DNA of 64,000 bases from Fibrobacter sp. GTDB lineage: Bacteria; Fibrobacterota; Fibrobacteria; Fibrobacterales; Fibrobacteraceae. This document shows positions 40,675 to 48,673 of this stretch, one piece after another. The stretch lies in assembly GCA_024399015.1 (NCBI GenBank), contig JAKSIC010000004.1, forward strand, positions 62,001-126,000, written 5' to 3'. How positions within the stretch are numbered: the stretch's first letter is position 1; the number at the start of each line of letters is the position of its first letter. The notes beneath the pieces were generated by a model that worked only from the letters and a program-made list of their open reading frames with translations, was not told where the DNA came from and made no database searches. Both the position numbers and the translations under genes were made by a program.

Positions 40675-43293
40675 TTAGTTCCATTCACTACATCTGTAAC
40701 CATCTTCCTGGCCATTTTTGCCGCGACAATGATAATAAAGGAAGCCTTCCTTTAATCCCTTTACAGGAACATAATCAACTTCATCCTTGTCGTTTACGAT
40801 AATGGCTACACCCGCAAGGTAGTTAGGCCAACGCTTGTAGCCTTCGGCATTCCACGGAGATTTTTCAAAGTGCAGATCAATCTTTCGATTGGTAACAACA
40901 ACCAAGAATGGAGCGACAAACTGATCATGAGATGTAACGAACGTTACATTATGCATAGTACTATACTTAAAATACTTTTCTACAAAATCGCGAACCCTTT
41001 GATCAGCATTATAGAAATCATTTGGGCATGCATTTGTATCGTAAGCAGCCACGACATACTGAGACCAGTCATCCTTGCCTAAACACGATCCTCCATCCGG
41101 TTTCTTGAACCAGCCTCCCTTAAAATCAGTCCTGATTGCAAAATTATCATAATCAACTTCAACTTTGTCACCAGTTGAAAAAATCTTCGCCGAATCAAGC
41201 ATTATTGTTTCACCCTTACCTATGGAAACGTTCATATCGGTTTGTCTAGTGCGATAGGCGTCCGTACTCATGTAATAGAAATCATCCAAATTCAAAGAGG
41301 ATAGTTTTCCCCCTAAATACAGGGCCTGGGAACGACCATTGGCATTCAGATACTTATTCCATTCAGTATCATTCCTCTCTCGTTCAGCATGGCGAACTAC
41401 AAACGCAACTTTTTCATTGGGGAGCAAGCAGCCAAAGATTTCTTCCAGGGGAACGAAGTCCGTTTCCATGGCTCGCTTTGCCTTACATGCATCAGAAAGT
41501 TCTACAACGCTGGAGCTAGAGCTGGATTCGACAGCAGGATCTTGCACTGCTACGCTTGAACTAGAGGATTCACTAGAGCTGGAGGGCGTAAAATCCTGAC
41601 CGTCCTTACCAGGTTCACCCTGGGGACCTTGCGGACCGGTTTCACCCTGGGGACCTTGTTCACCTTGATCTCCCTTGTCACCCTTTTCGCCCTGAGGACC
41701 CTGAGCGCCATCAGCACCGTCACGACCATTACGCAATTCACCGACCTTTTCGGTTCCGCAGTAAACATCGTAGCCGTTGATTGTCGCATTTGCAGTTACA
41801 TAGCAAGAGGTACCGTTCGTACCATTCTGGCCATCGACGCCATCCTTGCCATTTTCACCGTCCTTGCCGTCGACACCGTCTTTACCGTCAGAACCGTTCA
41901 CACCATCCTTACCATCGGTGCCGTTCTGACCGTTACGCAATTCACCGACCTTTTCGGTTCCGCAGTAAACATCGTAGCCGTTGATTGTCGCATTTGCAGT
42001 TACATAGCAAGAGGTACCGTTCGTACCATTCTGGCCATCGACGCCATCCTTGCCATTTTCACCGTCCTTGCCGTCGACACCGTCTTTACCGTCAGAACCG
42101 TTCACACCATCCTTACCATCGGTGCCGTTCTGACCGTTACGCAATTCACCAACCTTTTCAGTTCCGCAAATCACGTCAAAGCCATTAATCGCGGCATTCA
42201 CAACTACGGAGCAGGACGTTCCGTCCTTGCCATCAACGCCGTCTTTACCGTCAGCACCATTTGCACCATCAGTACCATTGACGCCGTCCTTACCATCGGC
42301 ACCATCAAGGCCGTTCCACAAATCAATGGGATCATCGTCACCGCATTGGAGGCGAACACCCCTTCTTCCTGTTTCCGAATCGAGAATCAGAGTAGAGGTA
42401 CAACCAATACCATCTAAGCCGTCCTTACCATCGGTTCCGTTCACGCCATCCTTGCCATCGACACCATCTTTGCCGTTAGCACCATCAACGCCATCCTTGC
42501 CATTTTCACCATTGAGCAAATGGCCCACAAGCTGATTACCACAATAAACATCAAAGCCATTGACGTCTGTACTCGGAACAACCGTACAAGAAGAACCATC
42601 CAAACCATTCTGGCCTGCAGCACCAGTATCGCCCTTGTCGCCCTTTTCACCCTGGGCGCCGGTATCACCTTTTTCACCCTTTTCGCCTTGGGGGCCTTGA
42701 GCTCCGTCAACACCATCCTTACCGTCTACACCGTCCTTACCATCGGCACCGTCTTTACCATCGGTACCATTCCAGATGTAAACAGGAGCTTCGCCACCAC
42801 AGCTAATGCTATAGCCGGTCTTGCCGGAGGATTCATCGGTAATTGCCACAGCGGCACAACCGACGCCGTCCTGGCCATCGATGCCATCGCGGCCGTCCTT
42901 TCCATTGATTCCATTCAAAAGTACGCCAAGGGAATCGCCACCGCAAATAACCTTGTGGCCATCAATGCCAGCCAAGGGGACAATGGTACAGGAAGTTCCG
43001 TTGGAACCAGCCACACCAGCTTCACCCTTTTCACCGGTCAAGCCCTGCAGACCATCTTTACCATTAACGCCGTCCTTACCGTCAGCGCCATCCTTACCAT
43101 TATACACAACACCTATGGAATCACCACCACAGATGATCTTAATACCCGTGCCATCGGCAAGGGATTCCGTAGAGCAGCTGAAGCTGAACTCACGATCGTT
43201 ATCTTGTTGAGGAGCTTCACTGGCCACTTGGGTACACGCACCCAAAAACATTAGACCAGCTAACAAAAACGCATAATGCGCAAATTTACCCAT
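40675..43293 (-). CDS. collagen-like lipoprotein with C-terminal histidine phosphatase domain
   Basis: This 872-residue protein has a lipoprotein signal (lipobox FLGAC, Cys20). Residues about 65-575 consist of G-x-y collagen-like blocks (GKDGADGKDGVNGKDG, GPQGEKGDKGDQGEQGPQG). Seven short modules interrupt them, each with two cysteines about 14-18 residues apart (for example SCTVVPSTDVNGFDVYCG, often followed by VGELRNG), probably disulfide-closed hairpins. Two adjacent 68-residue units are identical. A serine linker (575-605) leads to a domain at about 610-872 with the phosphatase motif FVVRHAERERND and a late His in VTFVTSHDQFVAPF, matching the histidine phosphatase (phosphoglycerate mutase-like) superfamily. 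The phosphatase would be displayed on a long stalk outside the cell. The substrate is unknown. Confidence 0.85.
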   Translation of the reverse strand: MGKFAHYAFLLAGLMFLGACTQVASEAPQQDNDREFSFSCSTESLADGTGIKIICGGDSIGVVYNGKDGADGKDGVNGKDGLQGLTGEKGEAGVAGSNGTSCTIVPLAGIDGHKVICGGDSLGVLLNGINGKDGRDGIDGQDGVGCAAVAITDESSGKTGYSISCGGEAPVYIWNGTDGKDGADGKDGVDGKDGVDGAQGPQGEKGEKGDTGAQGEKGDKGDTGAAGQNGLDGSSCTVVPSTDVNGFDVYCGNQLVGHLLNGENGKDGVDGANGKDGVDGKDGVNGTDGKDGLDGIGCTSTLILDSETGRRGVRLQCGDDDPIDLWNGLDGADGKDGVNGTDGANGADGKDGVDGKDGTSCSVVVNAAINGFDVICGTEKVGELRNGQNGTDGKDGVNGSDGKDGVDGKDGENGKDGVDGQNGTNGTSCYVTANATINGYDVYCGTEKVGELRNGQNGTDGKDGVNGSDGKDGVDGKDGENGKDGVDGQNGTNGTSCYVTANATINGYDVYCGTEKVGELRNGRDGADGAQGPQGEKGDKGDQGEQGPQGETGPQGPQGEPGKDGQDFTPSSSSESSSSSVAVQDPAVESSSSSSVVELSDACKAKRAMETDFVPLEEIFGCLLPNEKVAFVVRHAERERNDTEWNKYLNANGRSQALYLGGKLSSLNLDDFYYMSTDAYRTRQTDMNVSIGKGETIMLDSAKIFSTGDKVEVDYDNFAIRTDFKGGWFKKPDGGSCLGKDDWSQYVVAAYDTNACPNDFYNADQRVRDFVEKYFKYSTMHNVTFVTSHDQFVAPFLVVVTNRKIDLHFEKSPWNAEGYKRWPNYLAGVAIIVNDKDEVDYVPVKGLKEGFLYYHCRGKNGQEDGYRCSEWN
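41731..42138 (-). repeat. two identical 204-bp tandem units inside the collagen-like gene
   Basis: The sequence at 41731-41934 is repeated without any difference I can see at 41935-42138. Each unit codes for one cysteine module plus one collagen block (68 residues, in frame). A third copy begins at 42139 but diverges after about 14 bp. Confidence 0.95.
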
Positions 43294-43696
43294 ATGTATC
43301 CCATCTTTAGTTTATTGTTAAACAATAAAACACCAACCGATGGTAAATTTAGCAATACATATAGGTTACTTCACGAACAAATTCATAAAATTGTATACAA
43401 AAGAAAACTTTTCTTCGTTTTTACGCCAAAAAGCGGAGTTTCGTCCTTAAAGGACGATAAATATCATTCCCACCACAACATAAATAGACAGAAAAATTCC
43501 AAACTTTTTCAAATCCATACCATACTCCAAATTTTAGTTTACATTTAAAGTAAGCAAAATATATACAATGTGTGACATTTTTCACACCTTATATGACAAA
43601 TTATTATTAAAAAATATGACTTTTTTCATGTTCACCCTCAAAAATTTCCCTCATTTTTTATTTCTATATTGATTTTTTGTTAAAAATCGGGGTTTT
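43294..43696. other. 403-bp AT-rich divergent intergenic region
   Basis: No open frame of note was found. It separates the leftward collagen-like gene from the rightward glycosyltransferase gene, so it should hold both promoters. A small palindrome (CGTCCTT/AAGGACG type) lies at about 43442-43456. A TATATT box at 43665-43670 lies 26 nt before the ATG at 43697 and could serve that gene. Nothing else was recognised. Confidence 0.5.
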
Positions 43697-45433
43697 ATGA
43701 AAAAAAATCAAGCCACAATGCTTTTCCTGCTTTGGGGAACTCTTTGTCTGTTGGCCAACATTTTATGTACCAATGCATCCGCTTTTGGCGGTGACCAGGG
43801 CTATTGGGCCGATTGGATCCAAAAATTGGCCAATGGTGGCTTCGAAAAATTCAACGGAAACTACCCTCCCCTCTATGTTTTCTGGCTCTGGGTGGTTTCC
43901 AAGATCTACGTCTTGGCAAATATTCCCATCGACAAGACCTTCATGCTGAAATTCCTGTGCCTGTGGCCCATCTACTTTGCTCACCTAGGCCTTGTTGATT
44001 TCACTAGCAGACTGGTGGCAAAATCCAAGCTTGACTCCCTGAAAATTCACTTGATTCTTGCTCTGGTTGCTTTCAACCCTGCATTTTTGCTTGACGGTCC
44101 CATGTGGGGACAGGTGGACCTTTTCCCCTGCGTGTTCGGCGTAGCAGCGCTTTACTGCATCAACTTCAAACATAAAATCAAGTACGCCTCCATGTTCTTC
44201 GCCTTGGCTCTTCTTGCCAAGTTCCAGATGATTTTGCTCTTGCCTGTTTTTGGCGGTTTGTTCCTGCGCAACTACAAGACTTCCTGGAAGGGCCTCCCCT
44301 GCATGGTCATTGCCATCGGTCTAGTGTTGTTGCCCTTCATCGTCGGCGGAAACCTGGGCGGTATGCTTTCCAACGCTTACGTCAACACCACAAGCCAGTA
44401 CCCATTCTCTACTTATAACGCAGCAAACCTGTGGATGTTCCTTGCTGGAAATTTAAGCAGTGACGCTACTCCGCTGTTTGACTTGCCCAATAGCGGCATC
44501 TGGTTCCTGCTCTCCCCCAGCTGGCTCGGCAAGATTCTTTTCGTTATCATCTCCGCATATATTCTGAAGTGCGCCCTCTTTACCAAGAGCCTGCGCAGGA
44601 CTTTTGAACTGGCCACCTGGGAAGCTTTCGCATTCTTCCTGCTTCTGCCGGGAATGCACGAACGTTACCTGCTTTACGCCATCCCCTTCGCCTTGGTCTG
44701 GCTTGTTCTTGACTCAAAGAAAGCTTGGTTCTGGGCTGTGGCTATCACCACCCTCTGCGCCATGAACATCAATATCATCAACAGTTTCAAGGGCGCCGAT
44801 CTCTGGTCCTGGGTTTCCGGCCTCGCTGTAATGGCATTTGTTGCCGGAATCATCCATAATTTCGCACCGAAGTTTTTCCCTTTCATCGCAAGCTCTATTG
44901 AAAAACTGAACTTGCCGCGTTTCGTGCCCTATGTATTTTTAAGCGCATTCCTTGTTGTGGAATTGTCCTGCGAAATCAAAGACGCCATGCCCGTGGAAGT
45001 GGAACTTCAAGAAAACCAGATGTATTTGACCGATTTGCAAATCGATCACTACACCCAAGAATACGGCTCGCCTCGCATCAATCGTACCGTGGAAGGCAAG
45101 ACACTTACCGTGAAGGGGCGCCAGTACGAGAAGGGCATCGGTTCCCATGCCAAGTCCATGCTTTATTTCAACCTTCCTGAAAACGCAGAGAGCCTTGATT
45201 TCTTCGCTGCAGTGGACGATGAAGTTTCCGGCGGCGGATCTGTAAAGTTCCGCGTTTCTTCCAATGGCAGGGTGCTTTGGAGTAGCGGGGTCGTCCAAGG
45301 AAACCACACTCCTGTCCAGGGCAAGGTCGATGTAAGCGGGCTCCGCACCATTTGTCTGGAAATCGATTCCAATGGAGACAACGCATACGACCACGCCGAC
45401 TGGCTCAACCTGATTTTAACCTTGAAGAAGTAA
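43697..45433 (+). CDS. GT-C membrane glycosyltransferase fused to an NPCBM domain
   Basis: This 578-residue protein has about ten membrane helices in residues 8-430. An acidic, aromatic loop after the first helix (GGDQGYWADWIQKLANGGFEKFNGNYPPLYVFWLW) resembles the catalytic loop of polyprenyl-phosphate-dependent GT-C enzymes. The C-terminal 135 residues (DHYTQEYGSPRINRTVEG, KGIGSHAKSMLYFNLP, ISLDFFAAVDDEV-type strand, VSGLRTICLEIDSNG, DHADWLNLIL) form an NPCBM carbohydrate-binding domain, probably facing the periplasm. The exact donor and acceptor are unknown. The next glycosyltransferase gene starts one base after this stop, so the two form an operon. Confidence 0.82.
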   Translation: MKKNQATMLFLLWGTLCLLANILCTNASAFGGDQGYWADWIQKLANGGFEKFNGNYPPLYVFWLWVVSKIYVLANIPIDKTFMLKFLCLWPIYFAHLGLVDFTSRLVAKSKLDSLKIHLILALVAFNPAFLLDGPMWGQVDLFPCVFGVAALYCINFKHKIKYASMFFALALLAKFQMILLLPVFGGLFLRNYKTSWKGLPCMVIAIGLVLLPFIVGGNLGGMLSNAYVNTTSQYPFSTYNAANLWMFLAGNLSSDATPLFDLPNSGIWFLLSPSWLGKILFVIISAYILKCALFTKSLRRTFELATWEAFAFFLLLPGMHERYLLYAIPFALVWLVLDSKKAWFWAVAITTLCAMNINIINSFKGADLWSWVSGLAVMAFVAGIIHNFAPKFFPFIASSIEKLNLPRFVPYVFLSAFLVVELSCEIKDAMPVEVELQENQMYLTDLQIDHYTQEYGSPRINRTVEGKTLTVKGRQYEKGIGSHAKSMLYFNLPENAESLDFFAAVDDEVSGGGSVKFRVSSNGRVLWSSGVVQGNHTPVQGKVDVSGLRTICLEIDSNGDNAYDHADWLNLILTLKK

Positions 45434-45434
45434 G

Positions 45435-47036
45435 ATGAAAGACGTTTTGAAAGAACGAGCCATGGCTTTACTTTCCGGATGGAAGCAGGTTTGGAAGGAG
45501 CACCCGAGGCGCACCGCGTTATTCTGGACGTTCCTTGCCATCGGTATTTTTGCAAGGGCATACATGTTTGGCGATGTGCCCGGCGATATAAACCAGGATG
45601 AAGCATTCGCAGGCTACAACGCATTTACCCTGCTGCACCACGGGAAGGATTCCTACGGCTACCCCATGCCCGTGTACCTGACAGCCTGGGGTTCCGGCAT
45701 GAACGCTCTGGAATCCTACCTGATGATTCCCTTCGTTGCATTATTTGGCTTGAAGGTATGGGCGATCCGCTTACCCATGCTGCTGGTGGGCATTTTCTCC
45801 CTCGTCGCCGTTTATAAATTGGTTCTTCATTTTTCCAACGAGAAACTTGCACTTGCCGCCCTTTTGATGGTGGCCATTTCTCCGTGGCATATCATGATTT
45901 CCCGCTGGGCACTGGAATCAAATCTCGCTCCCGGCTTTGTTTTGTTCGGCATTTTCTTTTTTGTAAAAGGCCTGCAGAACCAAAAGTTCCTGATGGCTTC
46001 CGCTGCATTCTTCGGGCTTTCCCTTTACGCCTACGCCACCATCTGGGCGGTTGTGCCCATCATCATTCTTGGCAGCGTTCTTTATGCCATCTGGATTCAC
46101 GCCTTGAAGATGGATCGCTACCTCTGGATTTCCTTGGGAATTCTTTCCGCCCTTGCAATTCCCTTGATGCTTTTCCTGATGGTGAACAAGGATATCATTT
46201 CAGAAATCCGTCTGCCTTTCTACAGCATTCCTAAGCTGGTTTACTTCCGCGATAGTGAAATTTCCTTCAGCCAGATTCCCCAGAACTTGGCAAACCTCTG
46301 GAGCATTCTCACCAACCAAAGCGATGGCCTTCCTTGGAACGCCATTCGAGACTACGGAATCTTCTACCCCGTCACCTTGGTGTTCTGCTTTATCGGTTTG
46401 ATTCCTACCGTTTGGAACACGGTTCAGGACATTCGCAAACGCAGTCTCGGTCTTGACTTTTTCGTTCTGCTTTGGACTCTCGCAGGCTTTATCATCGGCG
46501 CTTTGATTAACGTGAACATCAACCGCGTAAACCTCTTGTTCCTGCCGCTATTGATTCTCGCTGCCCGCGGAATTCTGATGACATTCAGCTACATTCACCC
46601 CAAGACTCTTTGGATTCCGCTGTTTGCCTACCTGCTTTACTTCTGCACCTTCGAAAAGGAATACTTTACCACCTACAAGGATTCCATCGGTCAGCATTTC
46701 TGCGAAGGCCTTGAAGATGCCATGACGTTCGCCACATCAAAGTTGGCCCCGGGTCAAAATATGGTGGTGGATCCCAATACCAGCTATCCAAGGATCTTGT
46801 TCTACGGAAAGGTGGACTTGAACGCATACTTGAACACAGTCAAGTACATCAACTTCCCCAGCGCATTCCTTTATGTCAGTTCCTTTGACAAGTACGATTT
46901 CACCAACAGCGTGAACCGTATAAACAAAAACGCTGTTTACCTTCTGGAAAACAGCGCAGATCAAATGAACCGTCTACAGGATTCCGGGTTCCAGGTGCGA
47001 AACTTCGGAAAGTACCTTGTAGGTTTTGCCGACTAA
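45435..47036 (+). CDS. ArnT/PMT-like GT-C membrane glycosyltransferase
   Basis: This 533-residue protein has a cytoplasmic N-terminal segment, a first helix at about residues 27-45, then the acidic loop VPGDINQDEAFAGYNAFTLLHHGKDSYGYPMPVYLTAWGSGMNALESYLMIP, which is the signature of PMT/ArnT-type enzymes that use polyprenyl-phosphate sugars (GT39/GT83). About ten further helices reach to residue 400, and the last 130 residues form a soluble domain. It should glycosylate a protein or lipid on the periplasmic side. It is one base downstream of the NPCBM-containing enzyme, so the two probably act in one surface glycan pathway. Confidence 0.82.
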   Translation: MKDVLKERAMALLSGWKQVWKEHPRRTALFWTFLAIGIFARAYMFGDVPGDINQDEAFAGYNAFTLLHHGKDSYGYPMPVYLTAWGSGMNALESYLMIPFVALFGLKVWAIRLPMLLVGIFSLVAVYKLVLHFSNEKLALAALLMVAISPWHIMISRWALESNLAPGFVLFGIFFFVKGLQNQKFLMASAAFFGLSLYAYATIWAVVPIIILGSVLYAIWIHALKMDRYLWISLGILSALAIPLMLFLMVNKDIISEIRLPFYSIPKLVYFRDSEISFSQIPQNLANLWSILTNQSDGLPWNAIRDYGIFYPVTLVFCFIGLIPTVWNTVQDIRKRSLGLDFFVLLWTLAGFIIGALINVNINRVNLLFLPLLILAARGILMTFSYIHPKTLWIPLFAYLLYFCTFEKEYFTTYKDSIGQHFCEGLEDAMTFATSKLAPGQNMVVDPNTSYPRILFYGKVDLNAYLNTVKYINFPSAFLYVSSFDKYDFTNSVNRINKNAVYLLENSADQMNRLQDSGFQVRNFGKYLVGFAD

Positions 47037-47057
47037 AAAGTCGGCCCACACCTTACA

Positions 47058-47615
47058 TTACTGCGGTTTGGAAACCACCGGGCGGACACGCTTGCCGCAA
47101 AGGGTAACCACAATGCCAGCCTGAGCGAACATGTAGTAGGCGGTATCGCGGCTATTGTTCAAGGTGGACTTAGGATCGTAATCATCCTTGGTCACGAAGA
47201 CTTCGGAAACACCGGAAAGGCTAACATCCAAAGCGCAACGTTCGCAAGGGAAACCAATCACGTAAAGCTTGGAACCAGCAGGCACCTTGCCGCGGGCATA
47301 ATGCAGGGCGTTGATTTCTGCATGGACCATGAAAGGATACTTGTTGGCTTCGAATTCGTGATGGCTAATGAGTTCGCCGGAATCAGCATCCAGAAGATCG
47401 TAAGCCAGTTTCTGCTTTTCGCGGGTGTAGGGCACGGTTTCATCATCGAAGCCAGCCGGAGCGCCGTTGTAGCCGGTACTGATGACGCGGCCGTCGGCAG
47501 ACACGAGGATTGCACCCATCTGGGTATTCTGATCTTTGGAAAGACGAGCCTGGGCCACCATCATCTGGGTATAGACTTCGTCGCGAAGCTTGGAGCGGGA
47601 GGAATTGTTGTTCAT
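47058..47615 (-). CDS. deoxycytidylate (dCMP) deaminase family protein
   Basis: This 185-residue zinc deaminase should convert dCMP to dUMP for thymidylate synthesis. The zinc and proton-shuttle motif is VHAEINALHYA, with PCERCALDV as the second part. The N-terminal SRSKLRDEVYTQMMVAQARLSKDQNTQMGAILVSADGRVISTGYNGAP is typical of dCMP deaminase/ComEB. A 30-residue segment (YTREKQKLAYDLLDADSGELISHHEFEAN) lies between the two halves, where related enzymes hold the allosteric site. It is convergent with the ArnT-like gene. Confidence 0.88.
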   Translation of the reverse strand: MNNNSSRSKLRDEVYTQMMVAQARLSKDQNTQMGAILVSADGRVISTGYNGAPAGFDDETVPYTREKQKLAYDLLDADSGELISHHEFEANKYPFMVHAEINALHYARGKVPAGSKLYVIGFPCERCALDVSLSGVSEVFVTKDDYDPKSTLNNSRDTAYYMFAQAGIVVTLCGKRVRPVVSKPQ

Positions 47616-47642
47616 ACAAATGAAAATATAAGAAAAAAAGGA

Positions 47643-47667
47643 GATCCCGGTTCAAGACCGGGATGAC
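47643..47667 (-). repeat. GTCATCC...GGATC hairpin
   Basis: On the minus strand ATCCCGG pairs with CCGGGAT around TCTTGAA, flanked by GTC and C. It is followed by seven T after CTCC and lies between the SDR gene and the dCMP deaminase gene. It shares its ends with the repeat at 11881-11911 and could act as a second terminator for the SDR gene. Confidence 0.6.
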
Positions 47668-47679
47668 ATAGGAAAAAGA

Positions 47680-47713
47680 AAACTGGTGGCAGCCGAAGCC
47701 ACCACCAGCTTTT
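47680..47713 (-). terminator. terminator after the SDR gene
   Basis: CTGGTGG and CCACCAG pair around a GGC-TTCG-GCT type inner hairpin. The minus strand then reads TTTTCTTTTT, so this is a likely intrinsic terminator. Confidence 0.75.
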
Positions 47714-47734
47714 TGGGGGTTAGGAGGATTCCGT

Positions 47735-48469
47735 TTACTGAACGCTTGCGGCCTTAGCCAAAGCGTCAGTCAAAGTCATTCCAGTGTAATCCTGAGCGTT
47801 GAACCAACGGCCGCTCTTCTTGTCGTCCAAAAGGACGCCCATCATAGAGCCCGGAACAACAGTTTCAGGTGCGTTAGGAGCGTTGGGGCCACCGAGATCG
47901 GTGCGGAGCCAACCCGGGTCCATGACGTTCATCATCACGTCGGTGCCATTCAGCTTCACAGCAAAGTCCTTCACGAACTTGGTGAGGGCAGCCTTTGCGC
48001 AAGCATAGCCCATCAATTCCGGTTCATTAGCGATACCGCTGGTGGTGAGCTGCATACGGCCAAAGCCACGCTTGATCATGCCCGGCAAGAAATGGTAGGC
48101 AATCTGGATGGGTGCATAGAAGTTCACAGCCATTGCGTGGTGGAAGTCTTCCATGGTGTTGGACAGGTAATCCTGGAAGTAATGGCTCATGAGACCTGCG
48201 TTATTGAAAACCAGGTCCACCTGGATGCCCCAGGAATCGATTTCAGCGAGAGCTGCAGCAACTTCGTCTGCGCTTTCGAGGTTGCAACCGACGGCACGGA
48301 CTTCGACACCATAAGGCTTGAGTTCTTCAATTACTTTGTCTGCATTAGCCTTGCAGCGTCCCTGAAGAATAATGTTTGCTCCAAGCTTTGCCATTTCGAT
48401 GGCGGTGAGACGGCCTACACCACGGCAGCCGCCAGTAATCAAGGTCCACTTGCCCTTAACGTCGATCAT
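47735..48469 (-). CDS. short-chain dehydrogenase/reductase
   Basis: This 244-residue NAD(P)-dependent enzyme has the SDR cofactor loop TLITGGCRGVGRLTAI (T-G-G-x-x-G-V-G), the structural VFNNAGL (N-N-A-G), and a catalytic region TTSGIANEPELMGYACAKAAL with Ser, Tyr and Lys in S-x(12)-Y-x-x-x-K order. The substrate cannot be told. I start it at 48469 (MIDVKGKW), with an AAGGA site about 8 nt before. It is transcribed alone and ends with two hairpins. Confidence 0.85.
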   Translation of the reverse strand: MIDVKGKWTLITGGCRGVGRLTAIEMAKLGANIILQGRCKANADKVIEELKPYGVEVRAVGCNLESADEVAAALAEIDSWGIQVDLVFNNAGLMSHYFQDYLSNTMEDFHHAMAVNFYAPIQIAYHFLPGMIKRGFGRMQLTTSGIANEPELMGYACAKAALTKFVKDFAVKLNGTDVMMNVMDPGWLRTDLGGPNAPNAPETVVPGSMMGVLLDDKKSGRWFNAQDYTGMTLTDALAKAASVQ

Positions 48470-48673
48470 TTTTCCAATCCTTTGCAACATCCGTTGCGTT
48501 TACATTATCAAGATAGCCTTTTACAGCCTAAAAAGGCCAATTTTTCTTATAAATTCTGTATACACGAGTAAGCACCTCAAAATAAGGCATGATATAGCCG
48601 TGATGGACCTCACAATTCTAGGGGTTCACCACATAATTTCTAAATTTTTCCCGTCTAATTTTAGGATAATTGT

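Noticed and set aside
40595-40684. A longer start for the small exported protein at 40247-40594
   Set aside because: The extension overlaps the terminator hairpin and the end of the collagen-like gene, while the signal peptide starts after it.
41600-42750. Dense short repeats that might suggest a CRISPR array
   Set aside because: The repeats are in frame, code for collagen-like G-x-y blocks, vary in length and have no unique spacers of constant size.
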